Source: Aselliscus stoliczkanus
Taxonomy: Eukaryota; Chordata; Mammalia; Chiroptera; Hipposideridae
DNA length: 64,000 nucleotides
Direction of reading: 5' to 3'
Assembly: GCA_033961575.1 (NCBI GenBank)
Contig: CM066736.1
Location: 92,016,852 to 92,080,851 of the forward strand
Shown: positions 10,354 through 22,000 of the stretch, in pieces
How positions within the stretch are numbered: the first letter of the stretch is position 1
How the letters are laid out: every line of letters begins with the position of its first letter
Notes under the pieces: model-generated
The model's input: only the letters and a program-made list of their open reading frames with translations
Told to the model about the DNA's origin: nothing
Databases searched by the model: none
Translations under genes and position numbers: made by a program

Positions 10354-11823
10354 GGCTGCAGGCGCGCACGCACACGCACACGTACTTTTGCGCAAATTCC
10401 ACCAGACCAATGAGGTCCAGGACCTGATCCTTCGTGGGAGGGCCGAAGCCAGACAAAATGGCGCCCTTTCTACACCATTCGCATGCAGGCTCTGCACCAC
10501 AGGAACAACAGATCAAAAACCTCCAGCCTTTGCACCAAAGGTGCTCAGTTCAGTCCGTCCCCGCAGGCTCCCGGCTCACACAGCCACTCCCTCCACCAGG
10601 AACCAGGTAAGTGCTCACCAGTGAGCACGCCCGGGTGGCGGCCCCACTGATTCTCCAGCCGCTCTTAGCCTCACCGAGCTGAGCAAAGAGAGTCCTCACT
10701 AATTTACTGCCAGCTATCTTAGAACTCCCCTTCCCGGCAAAGGAGCTCTGGGCTGGTGAGCTTGGTGTGAGTCCGGAGGGTCTCTCCCCCAACCAGACAA
10801 GCTTCCCACGGCTGGGGCTTCCCTCACGGGGCTCGCCCTCTCTGATCTCTGCCTGTCCTACCAGACCTGATGCAGCTTCCTCTTTAAGTTCTTCGTTTAG
10901 TGGTTCTGTTCCTCCAGTGTTCTGGGGACCTCCAGGGTTGAATGCTGTATAATTTGTTTGTAATTTTGGTGTGATCCTGGGAGGCAGTTAGCACAGTGTC
11001 TGACTATTGCGCCATTTTACCGGAAGTCTCTTGTACCACAGTTTCTTAATCCACTCATCTACTGATGGGCATTTCAGTTGTTTCCAAGTCTTGCCTATTT
11101 TGAGTAGCGCTACAATAAACTTAGGGGTGCATATATTTTTTTGAATTACCGTCTTAGATTTTTCTGGATAGATACCTAAGAGTGGAATTGCTGGGTCATA
11201 AAGTAGTTCCATTTCCAGCTTTTTGAGATACCTCCATACTGATTTCCATAATGGCTGCAGCAATCTACAATCCCTCCAAAAGTGCACAAGGGTTCCCTTT
11301 TCTCCACAACTTCGCCATCACTTGTTTTTGTTGATTTATTGGTGATAGCCACTATGACCAGAGTGAGGTTGTATCTCATTGTTTTTATTTGCATTTTTCT
11401 AATGATTAGTGAGGTTGAACAATTTTTCATGTGTGTGTTGGCCATCTGTATGTCTTCTTTAGAGAAATGTGTTTTCATGTCCTCTGCCAATTTTTTCAAT
11501 TGGGATTTTTTGGTGTTGAGTGCAATGAGTATTCTATAAATTTTGGATATTAACCTCTTATTAGATATATTATGACAAACATGTTCTCCCTTTCAGTAGG
11601 CTGCCTTTTTGTTTTGATGGTTCCTTTGCTGTGAAAAAACTTTTTAGCTTGATATAATCCCATATGTTTATTTTTTCTTTTACTTCCCTTGCCTGAAAGG
11701 ATATATCAGTAAAAATATCACTCAGGGTAATGTCTGCAAATTTACTCCCGATATTTTCTTATAGGAGTTTTATGGTTTTGGGTCTTACATTTAAGTCTTT
11801 AAGTCCATTTTAAATGTATTCTT

Positions 11824-11950
11824 TTCTTTTTCTTTTTTTGTTTTGTTTGTTTTTTGAGGGCAGTGTCACTGGCCCTCATATGTGGGACCGAACCGGGGCC
11901 GCTGGCTTCCAAGGCCAGCGCTTAACCACCGCGCCACTCGGCTGGCCCTG
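11824..11950 (-). mobile_element. Short-form tRNA-derived SINE in L1 ORF2
   Basis: Short version of the GGGCCGGCC-type SINE: head, B box, then GGGCCAGTGACACTGCCCTC directly followed by the tail. Target duplication AATGTATTCTT / AATTTATTCTT at 11813-11823 and 11951-11961. Confidence 0.88.
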
Positions 11951-11982
11951 AATTTATTCTTGTATATGCCATAAGGAGGTGG

Positions 11983-11985
11983 TAT

Positions 11986-12020
<35 letters not shown>

Positions 12021-12023
12021 TTT
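11983..12023 (+). repeat. (TTTA)n microsatellite
   Basis: About ten tandem TTTA units within L1 ORF2 sequence. Confidence 0.9.
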
Positions 12024-12736
12024 TGCGTGTGTCAGTCCAATTTTCCCAGCACCATTTATTAAATAGACTGTCTTTACTCCAATGTAAATTCTTGCTTCCA
12101 TTGTCATAGATTGAATGACCATATTGGTATGGATTTATTTCTGTACCCTCTATGCTGTTCCATTGACCTATGGTGTCTGTTTTTATGCCAGTACCATGCT
12201 GTTTTGATTATTATAGCCTTGTAGTATGATGTGATGTCAGGTAGCATGATACCTCCCACTTTGTTCTTATTTCTCAAGATTGCTCTGGCTATTCGGTGTC
12301 TTTTATGGTTCCATATAAATTTTAGGATTATGTGTTCTAGTTCTGTAAAAATGTTCTTGGTAGTTTGATAGGAATTGCATTGAGTCTCTATGATGCCTTA
12401 AGTAGTATGGACATTTTAACTGTATTAATTCTTCCCTTACATGAACATGGTATGTGTTTCCATTTATTTGTATCTTCTTTGATTTCTCTCTTCAGTGTCT
12501 TATAATTTTCTGAGTGCAGGTCTTTTATTTCTTTGGTTAAATTTATTCCTAAGTATTTTATTGTTTTTGAAGCAATTGTAATTGGGATTGTTTTCTTAAT
12601 TTATCCTTCTGATAGTTTATTATTGTTGTATACAAATGCAACTAATTTCTGAATATTAATTTTATATCCTGCCACTTGACTAAATTCATTTATCAGTTCT
12701 AAGAGTTTTTTGGTGGAGTCTTTGGGGTTCTCTCTA

Positions 12737-12803
12737 GTTGTTGGAAAAGTCATGACGTATGTTTTCTATGCAAAAACGCGTCACGACTTTTCTGATGATC
12801 CAA
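12737..12803. mobile_element. Small palindromic TIR element (MITE), copy 1
   Basis: 67 bp of inverted repeat inserted in L1 ORF2 after TA (12735-12736); the right flank is TG where TA is expected. The arms share AAAAGTC.TGACG. A clearer copy sits at 63052-63131, also inside an L1. It has no coding capacity; a mariner-type family is suggested by the TA target and terminal TTGG/CCAA. Confidence 0.75.
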
Positions 12804-15800
12804 TGGTATCATGTCATCTGCAGATAATGACAATTTTACTTCCTCCTTTCCAATTTGGATGCCATTTTTTTCTTTTCCTTGTCTGATTGCTGTGGCTAAC
12901 TTCCAAAACTATGTTGAATAAAAGTGGTGAAAGTGGGCAACCTTGTCTTTTTCCTGATTTTAAAGGGAAAGGCTTTAGCCTTTCCCTGTTGAATAAGATG
13001 TTAGCTGTACGTTTATCATATATGGCCTTTATTATGTTGAGATATGATCCCTCCATTCTCACTTTGCTAAGAGTTTTTATCATAAATCGCTGCTGGATTT
13101 TGTCAAATGCTTTTTCAGCATCTATTGATATGACCATATGATTTTTATTTTTCATTTTGTTAATATAGGCATCACGTTAATTGATTTGTGGATACTGAAA
13201 CCAATCTTGCATACCAGGAATGAGTCCCATTTGTTCATGGTGTATGACCTTTTTAATGTATTACTGGATCCAGTTTGCTACTATTTCGTTGAGGATTGTT
13301 GCGTCTGTGTTCACTAGAGGTACTGGCCTGTAGTTTTCTTTTTTTATGCAGTGTCTTTGACTGGTTTTGGGATCAGAGTAATAGTGGCCTCAAAAAATTG
13401 CTTGGGAGCATTCCCTCCTTCTGGATTTTTTTTGGAATAGTTTGAGGAGACTAGGTGTTAATTCTCTTTTGAACATTTTGTAAAATTCACCTGTGAAGCC
13501 ATGTGGTCCAGGACTTTTGTTCATTGGAATCTTGTTGATTATTAATTCAATTTATTCTGTAATAATCAGTCTGTTCAGAGTTTCTGTTTCTTCTTGATTC
13601 AGTCTTGGAAAGTTGTATACTTCTAGAAATTTATTCGTTTCTTCCAGATTGTCTAATTTATTGGCATATAGTTGCTTGTAGTATTTTCTTAAAATGTTCT
13701 ATATTTCTGTGGTGTCTGTTGTCACTTCTCTTTCATTTCTGATTTTATTAATTTGGGTCCTCTCTTTTTCTTGGTGAGTCTAGCTAAGGGTTTTTTGATT
13801 TTTTTTATCTTTTAAAAAAAAACAGCTCTTAGTTTCACTGATCTTTTATAATGTATTTTTGGTCTCTATTTCATTTATTTCTGCTCTGATCTTTATTATT
13901 TCCTTCCTTGTTCTCCCTTTAGGCTTATTTTGCTGTTCTTTTTCCAGTTCCCTTAGGTGTAAATATAGATTGTTGATTTGAGGTTTTTCTTGTTTCTTTA
14001 GGGAGGCCTACTTGCTACGAATTTCTAGGACTGCTTTTGCTGCATCCCATAGATTTTGGGTTGTTGTGTTTTCATTTTTGTTTGTCTTGAGGTATCTTTT
14101 GATTTCTTCCTTGATCTCATTTTTGACCCACTTGCTATTTAGTAACATGTTATTCAGCCTCCATGTATCTTGGAGGCTTTCTGGTAAATGTGCTTTCTGG
14201 ATTTCTTTTTATAATTGATTTCTAGTTTCACAGCACTGTGGTCAGAGAAGATGCTTGATAGGATTTCAATCTTCTTAAATTTATTGAGACTAGATTTATG
14301 GCCTACCATGTGATCTATCTTGAAAAATGTTCCATGTGCATTTGAGAAGAGTGTATATTCTGCTGCTTTGGGGTGAAATGCTCTAAAAGTATCGATTAAA
14401 TCCAACTATTCTAAAGTATCATTTAAGGCCACTATTTCCGTGCTGATTTCCTGTCTGGAGGATCTGTTCATTGGTGACAATGGGGTGTTGAAGTCCCCTA
14501 CTATGATAGTGTTACTGTTGACTTTTCACTTTATGTCAGGCATAATCTGTTTTATATAAATATTTAGGAGCCTCTGTGTTGGGTGCATAGATGTTTAGTA
14601 AGGTTATATCCTGTTTTGGAATCTATCCCTTTATTATTTTGTAGTGCCCTTTTTGTCTTTTATTGTAGTCTTTATTTTAAAGTCTATTTTGTCCAAAATA
14701 AGAATTGCTAGCACAGTTTTTTTCTCATTTCCATTTGTGTGAAATATTCCATCTCTTTACTTTCAGCCTGAGTGTGTCTTTTGATCTGAGCAGAGTCTGT
14801 TGTAAACAGCATACGCATGAGTCCTGTTTCCTTATCCACTCAGCCACTGTATGTCTTTTGATTGGAGCGTTTAGCCCATCCACATTTAAAGTGCTTTTTG
14901 ATAGGTACATATTTATTGCCATTTTGTTATTCATGTTGCTGGTCTTCCTTTGTTAGTTTGCTTCCCCTTTCTTCTGCTTAAAAATGCCCTTTTAATATTT
15001 CCTGCAATGCTGGCTTGGTAGTGATGAATTCATTTAGCTTATTCTTTTCTGGGAAGCTCTTTATTTTTCCTTCAATTTTAAATGATAGCTTTGCTGGGCA
15101 GAGCAATCTTGATGGTAGGCTTTTAGTTTTTCATCACTTTGAATATTTCCTGCCACTCCCATCTGGCCTTCAGAGTTTCTGTAGAAAGGTCAGCTTATAG
15201 TTTTACAGGAGTTCCCTTGTATGTAGCCTGCTGTCTTTCTCTTGCTGCTTTTGGGATTCTCTCTTTGTCTTTAATCTTTGCCATTTTAACTATGATGTGT
15301 CTTGGTGTGGGCCTCTTTGGGTTCAGCTTGTTTGAAACTCTGCACTTCCTGGGTTTGTGTGTTGATTTTCTTCACCAGGATAGGGAAGTTTTTGGTCATT
15401 ATTTCTTCAAATATGTTCTTGATCCCTTGCTCCCTCTCTTCTCCTTCTGATATTCCTATGATTTGTTTATTGTTGCACTTGATGTTGTCCCACTTGATGT
15501 TGTCCCACTGGTCTCTTAAACAATTTTCATTGTTTTTTCTTTTTCTTTCTTTTTGTTGTTCTGGTTGTGTGATTCCTGCTAACTTGTCTTCTAAATCACT
15601 GATTTGGTTCTCTGTTTAATCTAATATACTGTTGACTCCTTCATGTGTGTTCTTTATTTCAGTTATTGTATTCTTTAATTCTGACTGGTTATTTTTTATA
15701 ACTTCCTTCATTATGTTTGCTATCTCTTTGTTGAGCTTCTCACTAAGTTCCTTAAAGATGCTTGTTATCAGTGTTCTAAACTCTGTCTCTGATAGATTGG

Positions 15801-16615
15801 TTGCCTCTGTTTCATTTAGTTCTATTTCTGGAGGTTTCTTCAGATCTTTTATTTGGGACATGTTTCTTTGCTTCCTCATTCTGGCTGTTGCTCTGTGATT
15901 GCTTTGATGTATTAGGTAAATCACCTATGTCTCTCAGTCTTTGCTGGGTGGTCTTATGTAGTATGTGTCCTTTATATTAGAATTGCACAGTCTCCCTATT
16001 CTCCTGTCCCATGTGTTCCAAAGGTGTCACTGTTGAAGTTGGTCTTTAATTGCTTTTGGCTTGTCAGAGGGTGGGGTTGACCCTTAGGCTGTTTAGCTGG
16101 GAGAATTAGCTCTGCTCACAGTGTATGAGCTGCTGTGTGGAGGTTGATCCCTCGGAGGACTCAACCCATGCAGGCTCTTGTGCCTGTAGAAAATTCTTTT
16201 TGAGAGTGATGCTTGTAGGTTCAACCAGGTAGTACTCTATCTTGAGCTGATGCTGGCCTCTGGGTGTATTGGTTCTGGTATCTCTTGGGTGGGGTTCCCC
16301 CTCAGGGATGTTTCAACCTTATCTATTACAGGCCCGTGGCTACCTAGTATTTGCTTCAAAGCTGTATGCAGTTGGTTGCTGCCTGTGCTGGGCCTGGAGA
16401 CATGTGGCCGTGGCCTCTCTGGGATCTGAGGCTGGCTGCCACCAATATTGGTCCTGAGGCAGATTAGCAAAAAAGCCCAGGCCCCCTAAGACTGTTATCA
16501 CCTGTTAGTTGCCCTTATGGCCCAACTGTTGGAAGAAACTCTCTAGGAGCATGTGTCTTACTGGTTGGCCCACTGTTGATGGTGCCCTCAGCAATTCAGC
16601 ACTAGCTGTGCAGGA

Positions 16616-17610
16616 TGGAGTTCAAGTGAGTCATGAAATGAGACTGGTGGTTTTTAAAATGTTAATGCAGATTCAGATTCTATGCCAATACCAGGGCTGT
16701 GATCACCTTGTATCTTGCCCTGAGGGCACTGCAGCCAGCCTCCACCTCAGGCTCACAAATTCCTGAGAGGTGCTCCCGAGTGGCTGTGGTGCAGGTTTGG
16801 GGTCACTGAACTACACCAATATGTCCCCAGGGCTCTGCAGGCCACCTGCTGTTGTAAAAAACCTTTTCCACAGTGTGGGGGTGGAAACTATCACCCAGGC
16901 CCCCAGAGTGCCCCTGGCAATGCAGCTGTAGGTGGGCAAAGTGGTGTTATAGGTGGCTGAAGGCTGTGGTCAGTGGTTTCTACAAATTCAGTGTAGTCTC
17001 ATTGTAGTCTCAGCTCCTGGACTAGTGCTAGGTCCACATCCATTTCATAAAACAAATCAAAGCAAGGGACACCAACAACAGCAAAAAACAAATACACCCT
17101 CACAAAAACACAACAAATAATGAACAAACAGAAGAAACAGAAATATATTAAGAGAAACAAAACCAGCCGAACAAGTCAGAAAAACAATAACCAAAGCAGT
17201 AACAACACCAGCAAACCAGAGGAACTACAGCAACAACAAAAAAGAAAACAGATAAAAAGAAAAAGAAGAAAAAGGAACTAAAAAGATGAAAGAGGAAAAA
17301 AATGGAAAAAGAAATGCCCTCCGCTTGCTTTAATCTGTAGATCACTTGCTTAGCAATAGTTTCTGGGTGACTCAGCACCAGCTGTGTGGAGGGCAAGGGC
17401 CCAGCTCAGTGTGCATGGGCCTCCCTCTGAGGCTTACAGGCTCCTGTGAGCTGTCCACAATTAACTGCCATGGGCTCTGGGGCTGTGCTCCACACCAAAA
17501 ATCCCCACAGGTTGCTGTGGGCTGTCCGCTGTTGCAAAAACCCTCCATGGCCTGTGGAGGTGCGGCCAGGCACCAGGGGTTCAGGGTGCCCCCCACAACA
17601 CAGCTCTAGT
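16616..17610 (-). repeat. Tandem units of about 330 bp in L1 5' UTR plus A-rich insert
   Basis: The phrase 'tttttaaaatgttaatgcag' near 16652 recurs as 'tttctacaaattcagtgtag' near 16978, spacing about 326 bp, and the phrase 'gttgtaaaaaacc' at 16851 recurs as 'gttgcaaaaaccc' at 17531. A second L1 in the window has the same arrangement (45616 and 45949, spacing 333 bp). Between the units lies an A-rich tract (17041-17320). Confidence 0.6.
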
Positions 17611-18701
17611 TGGGCAGGGCAGGCCCCCCAGGCACTACGGGGTGTGGTCAGTGGCCCCCACCAAGTCAGAGCAGCGAGCGCTCCTGCACTGGCAACCAGC
17701 CCTCACAAATTCCACGAATGCCTTGGGCAGATCTCTCCTCTGTGCAATTCCCTGGCCAACACTCTCAGGAAAACTCCCAGTCTCTTCCTGTTTTGATCAG
17801 CAGCTTGTGGCAGAGGAGAGCACTTGACAGTCAGGTCTCCCCTGTTAACAATACACAAGAAGAGTGAAGACTGGGGACCCAGGGCAGCTGTGCATGAGGA
17901 CCCACATCTCGATCAGCAGCCTATGGAGCAGGAGAGGGCACGACAGTAGGCCTCTCCCTAGCAATGCTGCACAAGCAATGTGGAGAGTGGGGATTTAAGG
18001 CAGCATGCATGCGCACACACACGCACGTCAGTGCCGATCCAGCGCAGACCCGAACCTGACCCTCTGTAGGAGGGCTTAACCCTGAAAAAATGGTTCCCTC
18101 CTGTAATCTACTTGTGTGCAAGCTCCACACAGGGGGAATAATGGTCCCCAAACCTCCAGCTCCTGCTCCAAAGGCACTCAGTTCAGTCCTTCCCCACAGG
18201 TTCCTGGGACCACCGCCGTCCCCATCCCTGCAGTGCTACTCTGTCTGCCAGGGACCAGGTGAGTGCTTGCCAGCAAGTGAGTATGTGTGCTGGTTCCACA
18301 GGAGGGCAACTGGGTCTCTAGCTGCCCTCCACCCCTCCGAGTTGAACAAATAGAGTCCTCATTGATTTCTACTGCCAGCTATCATGGAACTCCCCTTCCC
18401 GGCAGAGGAATTCTGGGCTGGGGAGCCCAGTGTGGGGCCGGAGAGTCTCTTCCCCAGCAGGGGAAGACTCTACTACTGAGGTATCCCTCCTGGCATGGCC
18501 CTGGAGTCAGCCTGCCTTATGTCTCCATCCCTCCTACCAGTCTCAGCATGGCCTCTTCTTTAAGTCCTTAGTTTAGTGGTTCTGTTCAGCTAGTGTTCAG
18601 ATGAATCCTGAGGTTGAACATATGAATTATTTGTAATTTTGGTGTGATCCTGGGAGGGAGTTGGCACAGCGCCCGCCTATTCTGCTGTCTTAGCTCCTCC
18701 C

Positions 18702-20358
18702 CTGACTGGTTCTTAATTATGTTTTCTATTTATTTTTATGTTTCCTATCTCTTGGTTGAAGTTCTCCCTGAGATCACTGAGCACCCTTGTAACCAGTGTT
18801 TGGAACTCTGCGTCTGGTAGATTACTTGTCTTCATTTTGTTTTGTTCTTATTCTGGAGCTTTGTTCTATTCTTTTATTTGGTACATGTTTCTTTGTCTGT
18901 CCATTTTGGCTGCCTTCCTGTGTTTGTTTCTATATATTAAGTAGGGCTGTTATGTTTCCGGGTCTTAGTAGAATGGCCTTATGTAATAGGTGTGCTGTGG
19001 GACTCAATGGTATAGTCTTCCTGGTCACTTGTGTGGTGCATTCCAGGTATATCCCTAGTGTGGGTTGTGTGCCCTCCTCTTGTAGTTGAGTCTTGGTTAC
19101 TGTTTGCACAACAATGGGAGGAATTGACCCTTGGGCTGATTGATTGTAAGGACTGGCTGTGACTACACTGGAGGAGTTGTGGTGCAGGGGCTGAGCCTAT
19201 AGAGCAGGATCTGTGTTAGCAGGGCTCTGGTGTCTATCCAATCTGCCCTTGGGTTTGTTGTTCTTGGAGGTGGCTGGGTGGTGCTCCAGCTTGTTTCAAA
19301 GTTGGCCACTGTGGGGCACCAGCCCCAGGGCCACCTGGGAGGGGATCTGCTGCAGGTCAAGTTCAGCTACAGCCTGTGCCTTACCTGGGGTCAACCGACA
19401 GGAGCCACAAAGCAATCCACAGATGGTTGCCATCTGTTCAGTTCTTGGAAGCACCTTGAGAGGCCAAGTCACAAACAAAGGCCAGCTGCTATTAGCTTAT
19501 GGCTGTTCAGCCAGAGGCAGGTACAGAACATGCTAAAGCCAGATGCTGCTTGTCTGGGTCCTGCAAAACTTTGAAAGGTGTTAGGAAAGTCTGCAGCATG
19601 AGCTAAAGCAGCGGTTTATATGCAAAAGCCACTGGAAGTGGCATAAATGTGCCAGAAACTTAGGTGGGGCATGGTCTAAAATCAGGGCTTAGCAAATGAA
19701 CAGTGTTAGCCAGCTTGATGGAGACTCAGATATGGCGGCCACCTGTGTCTGCACACAGGGAAGGGGGAGGACTCAACAAAGAAACAATGACCTCTGCCCA
19801 CCTCTCCATCCAGAAGAAAGGTGCCCCTCCAGTTCCATTCCAAAGTCAGATAACTCAGTTCCCCACCATTTGTCACTGCCACCTCTCCAGCTGCTGCCTC
19901 TGCTGGAGCTCAGAGCTAGTGATTCCATTGGTAAGTCTGTGTGAGTCCTTTCAAGAGGAGCACCTTGTACTTCAGCCTCACTGTCTCACTCAGTCACTAT
20001 CTCCGCCATTTTAAACAACCAGAAGTTATGGGGACTTCTCTTCCTAGCACTGGAACCCTGAACGAGCAATGTACTTGGACCCCTCACTCCTCTGGGGGAA
20101 ACCTCCATAGCTTAGACATCCCTCCTGATTTTTAATGGCCACATGTGGTGTGGGACCAGCCCATTCTGTGTTTCCGTCCCTCCTACCAGTCTCGAGGTGG
20201 CTTCTTCTACATGTCTTTAGTTGTAGGGCTTTGGTTCAGCAAGATTTTAGGCAGTTCTCAGTGGTGGTTGTTTTGTAGTTTAGTTATAATTTTGATATGG
20301 CCATGAGAGAAATTGAGTAAAGCATGTACTTACTGCACCATCTTGACTAGAACTCTGA
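18702..20358 (-). mobile_element. Outer L1 of the nested stack, ORF1 start and 5' UTR
   Basis: Continuation of the L1 at 4571-7520 on the other side of the 11-kb insertion. It begins with the target duplication CTGACTGGTT, then the N-terminal part of ORF1 on the minus strand (18715-18950) and a 5' UTR to 20358. Near its 5' end CAAGATGGTGC (minus strand, 20335-20347) resembles the YY1 site typical of L1 promoters. ATTTAACTTT at 20359-20368 pairs with 4561-4570. Confidence 0.82.
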
Positions 20359-20368
20359 ATTTAACTTT

Positions 20369-21845
20369 TATAATAAATTTCTAATTTATCATCATATGGT
20401 AAGGTTTTAACTTTGTTTTTGAAGTTGCCACTTTCTGAGTAATGTTTTAAAATAATTCTTGCCTTTTCCATTACTTTCTTCTGTTTATTTTTTATCGTAT
20501 ATTATGTTCTCATAAATATAGTATTAAGCTACATGTCTTGGCTATCTATTTAGTTCCAGCTTTTTTCTCTTCTTTACATATTCTGAAGATATTTGATTCT
20601 ATCATCTACATCTTAAAAACTTACTGGTAATTTGATCATGAGTATATTCAACTTATAAATTCATTTGAAATTTGGGCATTTTTTGCAATACTCAGCCATG
20701 CCTCCCAGAACATAGTACACTACCACATTTCCTGAACCCAGTTACCCAGTTTCAGTTTTATTCTTTATCTTTTTTGTGTGTGTGTGAAAAGAAAGCAGGT
20801 TATTCAGAATGCCAGCATTCTGGGAGGATGGCAGACTCCTGTCCAAAGACCATTTTCCTGTTCCTAGACCAGTCAGAAGGTTTCATAGGTACACAAGAAC
20901 AAAGGAAAGGGGGAATCAGTCAGACAGGTCTGAGGGCTGACATCCTTCCCAGAGTCTGGTCTGTTTTAGGATCTCAGTTTTTTCTTAAAACGACCTTCAA
21001 TCTCAGCGGACGACCGTACCCCATGGTTTGCTTGGAATTCAAAGTAAAATTTGGGGTAAGAAGAGGAAGAGAAATAAGGAAAAGCAGTCCTATATCTTTC
21101 CCTCTTCAAAGCTTTCACCCACCTGTATGTCCCTGCACAGTCATGCTGTGTTTTTCCACTTTTCAACTGTCTATCAAAGGCTGACCCCTCCACCAGTACT
21201 CAGGATCCCAGTCTCACTCACATACCAAAGATTTTGCTCCTACAGAATTCCTTTAACCTGAAACTATTTTTTCTTTCTTTCTTCTGGATCTTTACCATAA
21301 GGATATAAATATGCATTGATTTTCTTGTCATAAAAAACATTTTTATGACTCCACATTTTCTTCAGTTACTAATCCATTATTTTCAGCTTCTCTTCAGAGG
21401 GAAAAAAAAGTCTCAAAAGGCATATCTCCCACTTTCTCCTCTGATGATTTTCTATTCACATTTTCACCCTACTCTGAATCAAGCTTAAAGGGGTCATTTC
21501 TATATCCTCTTCCTTTAACCTTTTAGTAATATTAGCACAGTTCCTGTCTCTTGAAACTTCTCTTGGCTTCCAAACTTCACACACTCCTGATTTTCCTTCT
21601 TCTTAGTTTTCTTTACCTTATTTGGTTCCTTTCTCTTTCTGAATATGGAGTACCCCATGGCACTAATATGCACCTCTCTTTCTTCTTACTCAGTAATCTT
21701 TTCCTGAGTAATTTTATCTAGTTGCATAGGTTAAAATATGACCTAGATGCTTCTAACTCCCAAAGATCTGACTGCTTCCATAAACCATAAGACTCATATC
21801 TAATTGCCTACTTGTCATGTCTTATAGAAATTTCAAACTTAATTT
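20369..21845. other. Intergenic; possible LTR remnant at 20790-21010
   Basis: Mostly AT-rich unique-looking DNA. The interval 20790-21010 read on the minus strand has an LTR-like flavour (a CT-rich stretch, 'gcattctgaataac' as a polyadenylation-like signal) but no clear TG...CA borders. A 170-codon open frame at 20672-21184 has no recognisable domain. Confidence 0.4.
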
Positions 21846-21859
21846 AAAACTTAACTCTA

Positions 21860-21951
21860 AGGGCCGGCCGAGTGGCGTGGTGGTTAAGCGCTGGCTTGGG
21901 AAGCCAGTGGCCCCGGTTTGGTCCCACATAAGAGGGCCAGTGACACTGCCC

Positions 21952-21998
<47 letters not shown>
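21860..21998 (+). mobile_element. Short-form tRNA-derived SINE with (AAAT)n tail
   Basis: Head GGGCCGGCCGAGTGGCGTGG at 21861, B box region, then a tail of AAAT units. Target duplication AAAACTTAACTCTA at 21846-21859 and 21999-22012 is perfect over 14 bp. Confidence 0.94.

Positions 21999-22000
<2 letters not shown>

Larger units (their letters stand above)
8242..11031 (-). mobile_element. ORF2-less (HAL1-like) L1 with complete 5' UTR
   Basis: Flanked by TGTACCAGTTTCTT (8228-8241) and TGTACCACAGTTTCTT (11032-11047), i.e. inserted in ORF2 of the L1 at 7521-18701. On the minus strand: 5' UTR rich in CpG (9915-11031) with AAAATGGCGC near its start (a YY1-like core, 11009-11019), ORF1 (9042-9914), only about 28 bp of endonuclease sequence (near 8981-9008), then a 3' UTR with a partial tandem duplication (8570-8720 resembles 8820-8975) and a T-rich tail. 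ORF2 is otherwise absent. Having both ends and a target duplication, it seems to have been mobilised as it stands or to have lost ORF2 after insertion; the first is favoured because the family has known ORF1-only relatives (HAL1). Confidence 0.85.
11048..14934 (-). pseudogene. L1 ORF2 (endonuclease plus reverse transcriptase), decayed
   Basis: Read from 14934 downwards: endonuclease start (LSKSTLNVDGLNAPIKRHTV), endonuclease C-terminal part (14154-14405, with FSDHSAVKLEI), fingers and palm of the reverse transcriptase (12814-13155, with [13 protein letters not shown] and [14 protein letters not shown]), and the C-terminal region (11176-11499 and 10988-11287, with GKTWKQLKCPSVDEW). Many frameshifts and stops and two insertions break it. 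The reverse-transcribing activity of the family is certainly lost. Confidence 0.88.
7521..18701 (-). mobile_element. Near full-length L1 inserted in ORF1 of the outer L1
   Basis: Bounded by CTGACTGTTT (7511-7520) and CTGACTGGTT (18702-18711), a target duplication falling in the ORF1 coiled-coil region of the outer L1. In minus orientation it has a 3' UTR (7583-8228), ORF2 (11048-14934), ORF1 (about 15000-15900) and a GC-rich 5' UTR (about 15925-18701). It was later hit by an ORF2-less L1 (8242-11031), a short SINE (11824-11950) and a small MITE (12737-12803). Subtracting these leaves roughly 8.2 kb. Frames carry many stops and shifts, so it is immobile. Confidence 0.88.

Noticed and set aside
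10156..10516. Overlapping open frames of about 100-150 codons in CpG-rich DNA (9978-10952)
   Set aside because: They lie in an L1 5' UTR, where GC-rich sequence keeps frames open. No protein similarity.
17346..17867. Open frames of 75-116 codons in GC-rich DNA
   Set aside because: L1 5' UTR of the element at 7521-18701, not genes.
4571..20358. Idea that the dense cluster of frames is an unknown gene system
   Set aside because: Every part is explained by L1 ORF1, ORF2, UTRs, SINEs or a MITE with target duplications.
20672..21184. 170-codon + strand open frame, the longest outside OR and L1 sequence
   Set aside because: No recognisable domain, no neighbours that make sense, low-complexity start in AT-rich DNA, and an LTR-like stretch overlaps it on the other strand. 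Chance or repeat-derived.
21861..21935. tRNA-like sequence with good A and B boxes
   Set aside because: It is the head of a SINE with target duplications and an A-rich tail; cloverleaf stems are degenerate, so not a functional tRNA gene. The same applies to the other SINE heads.
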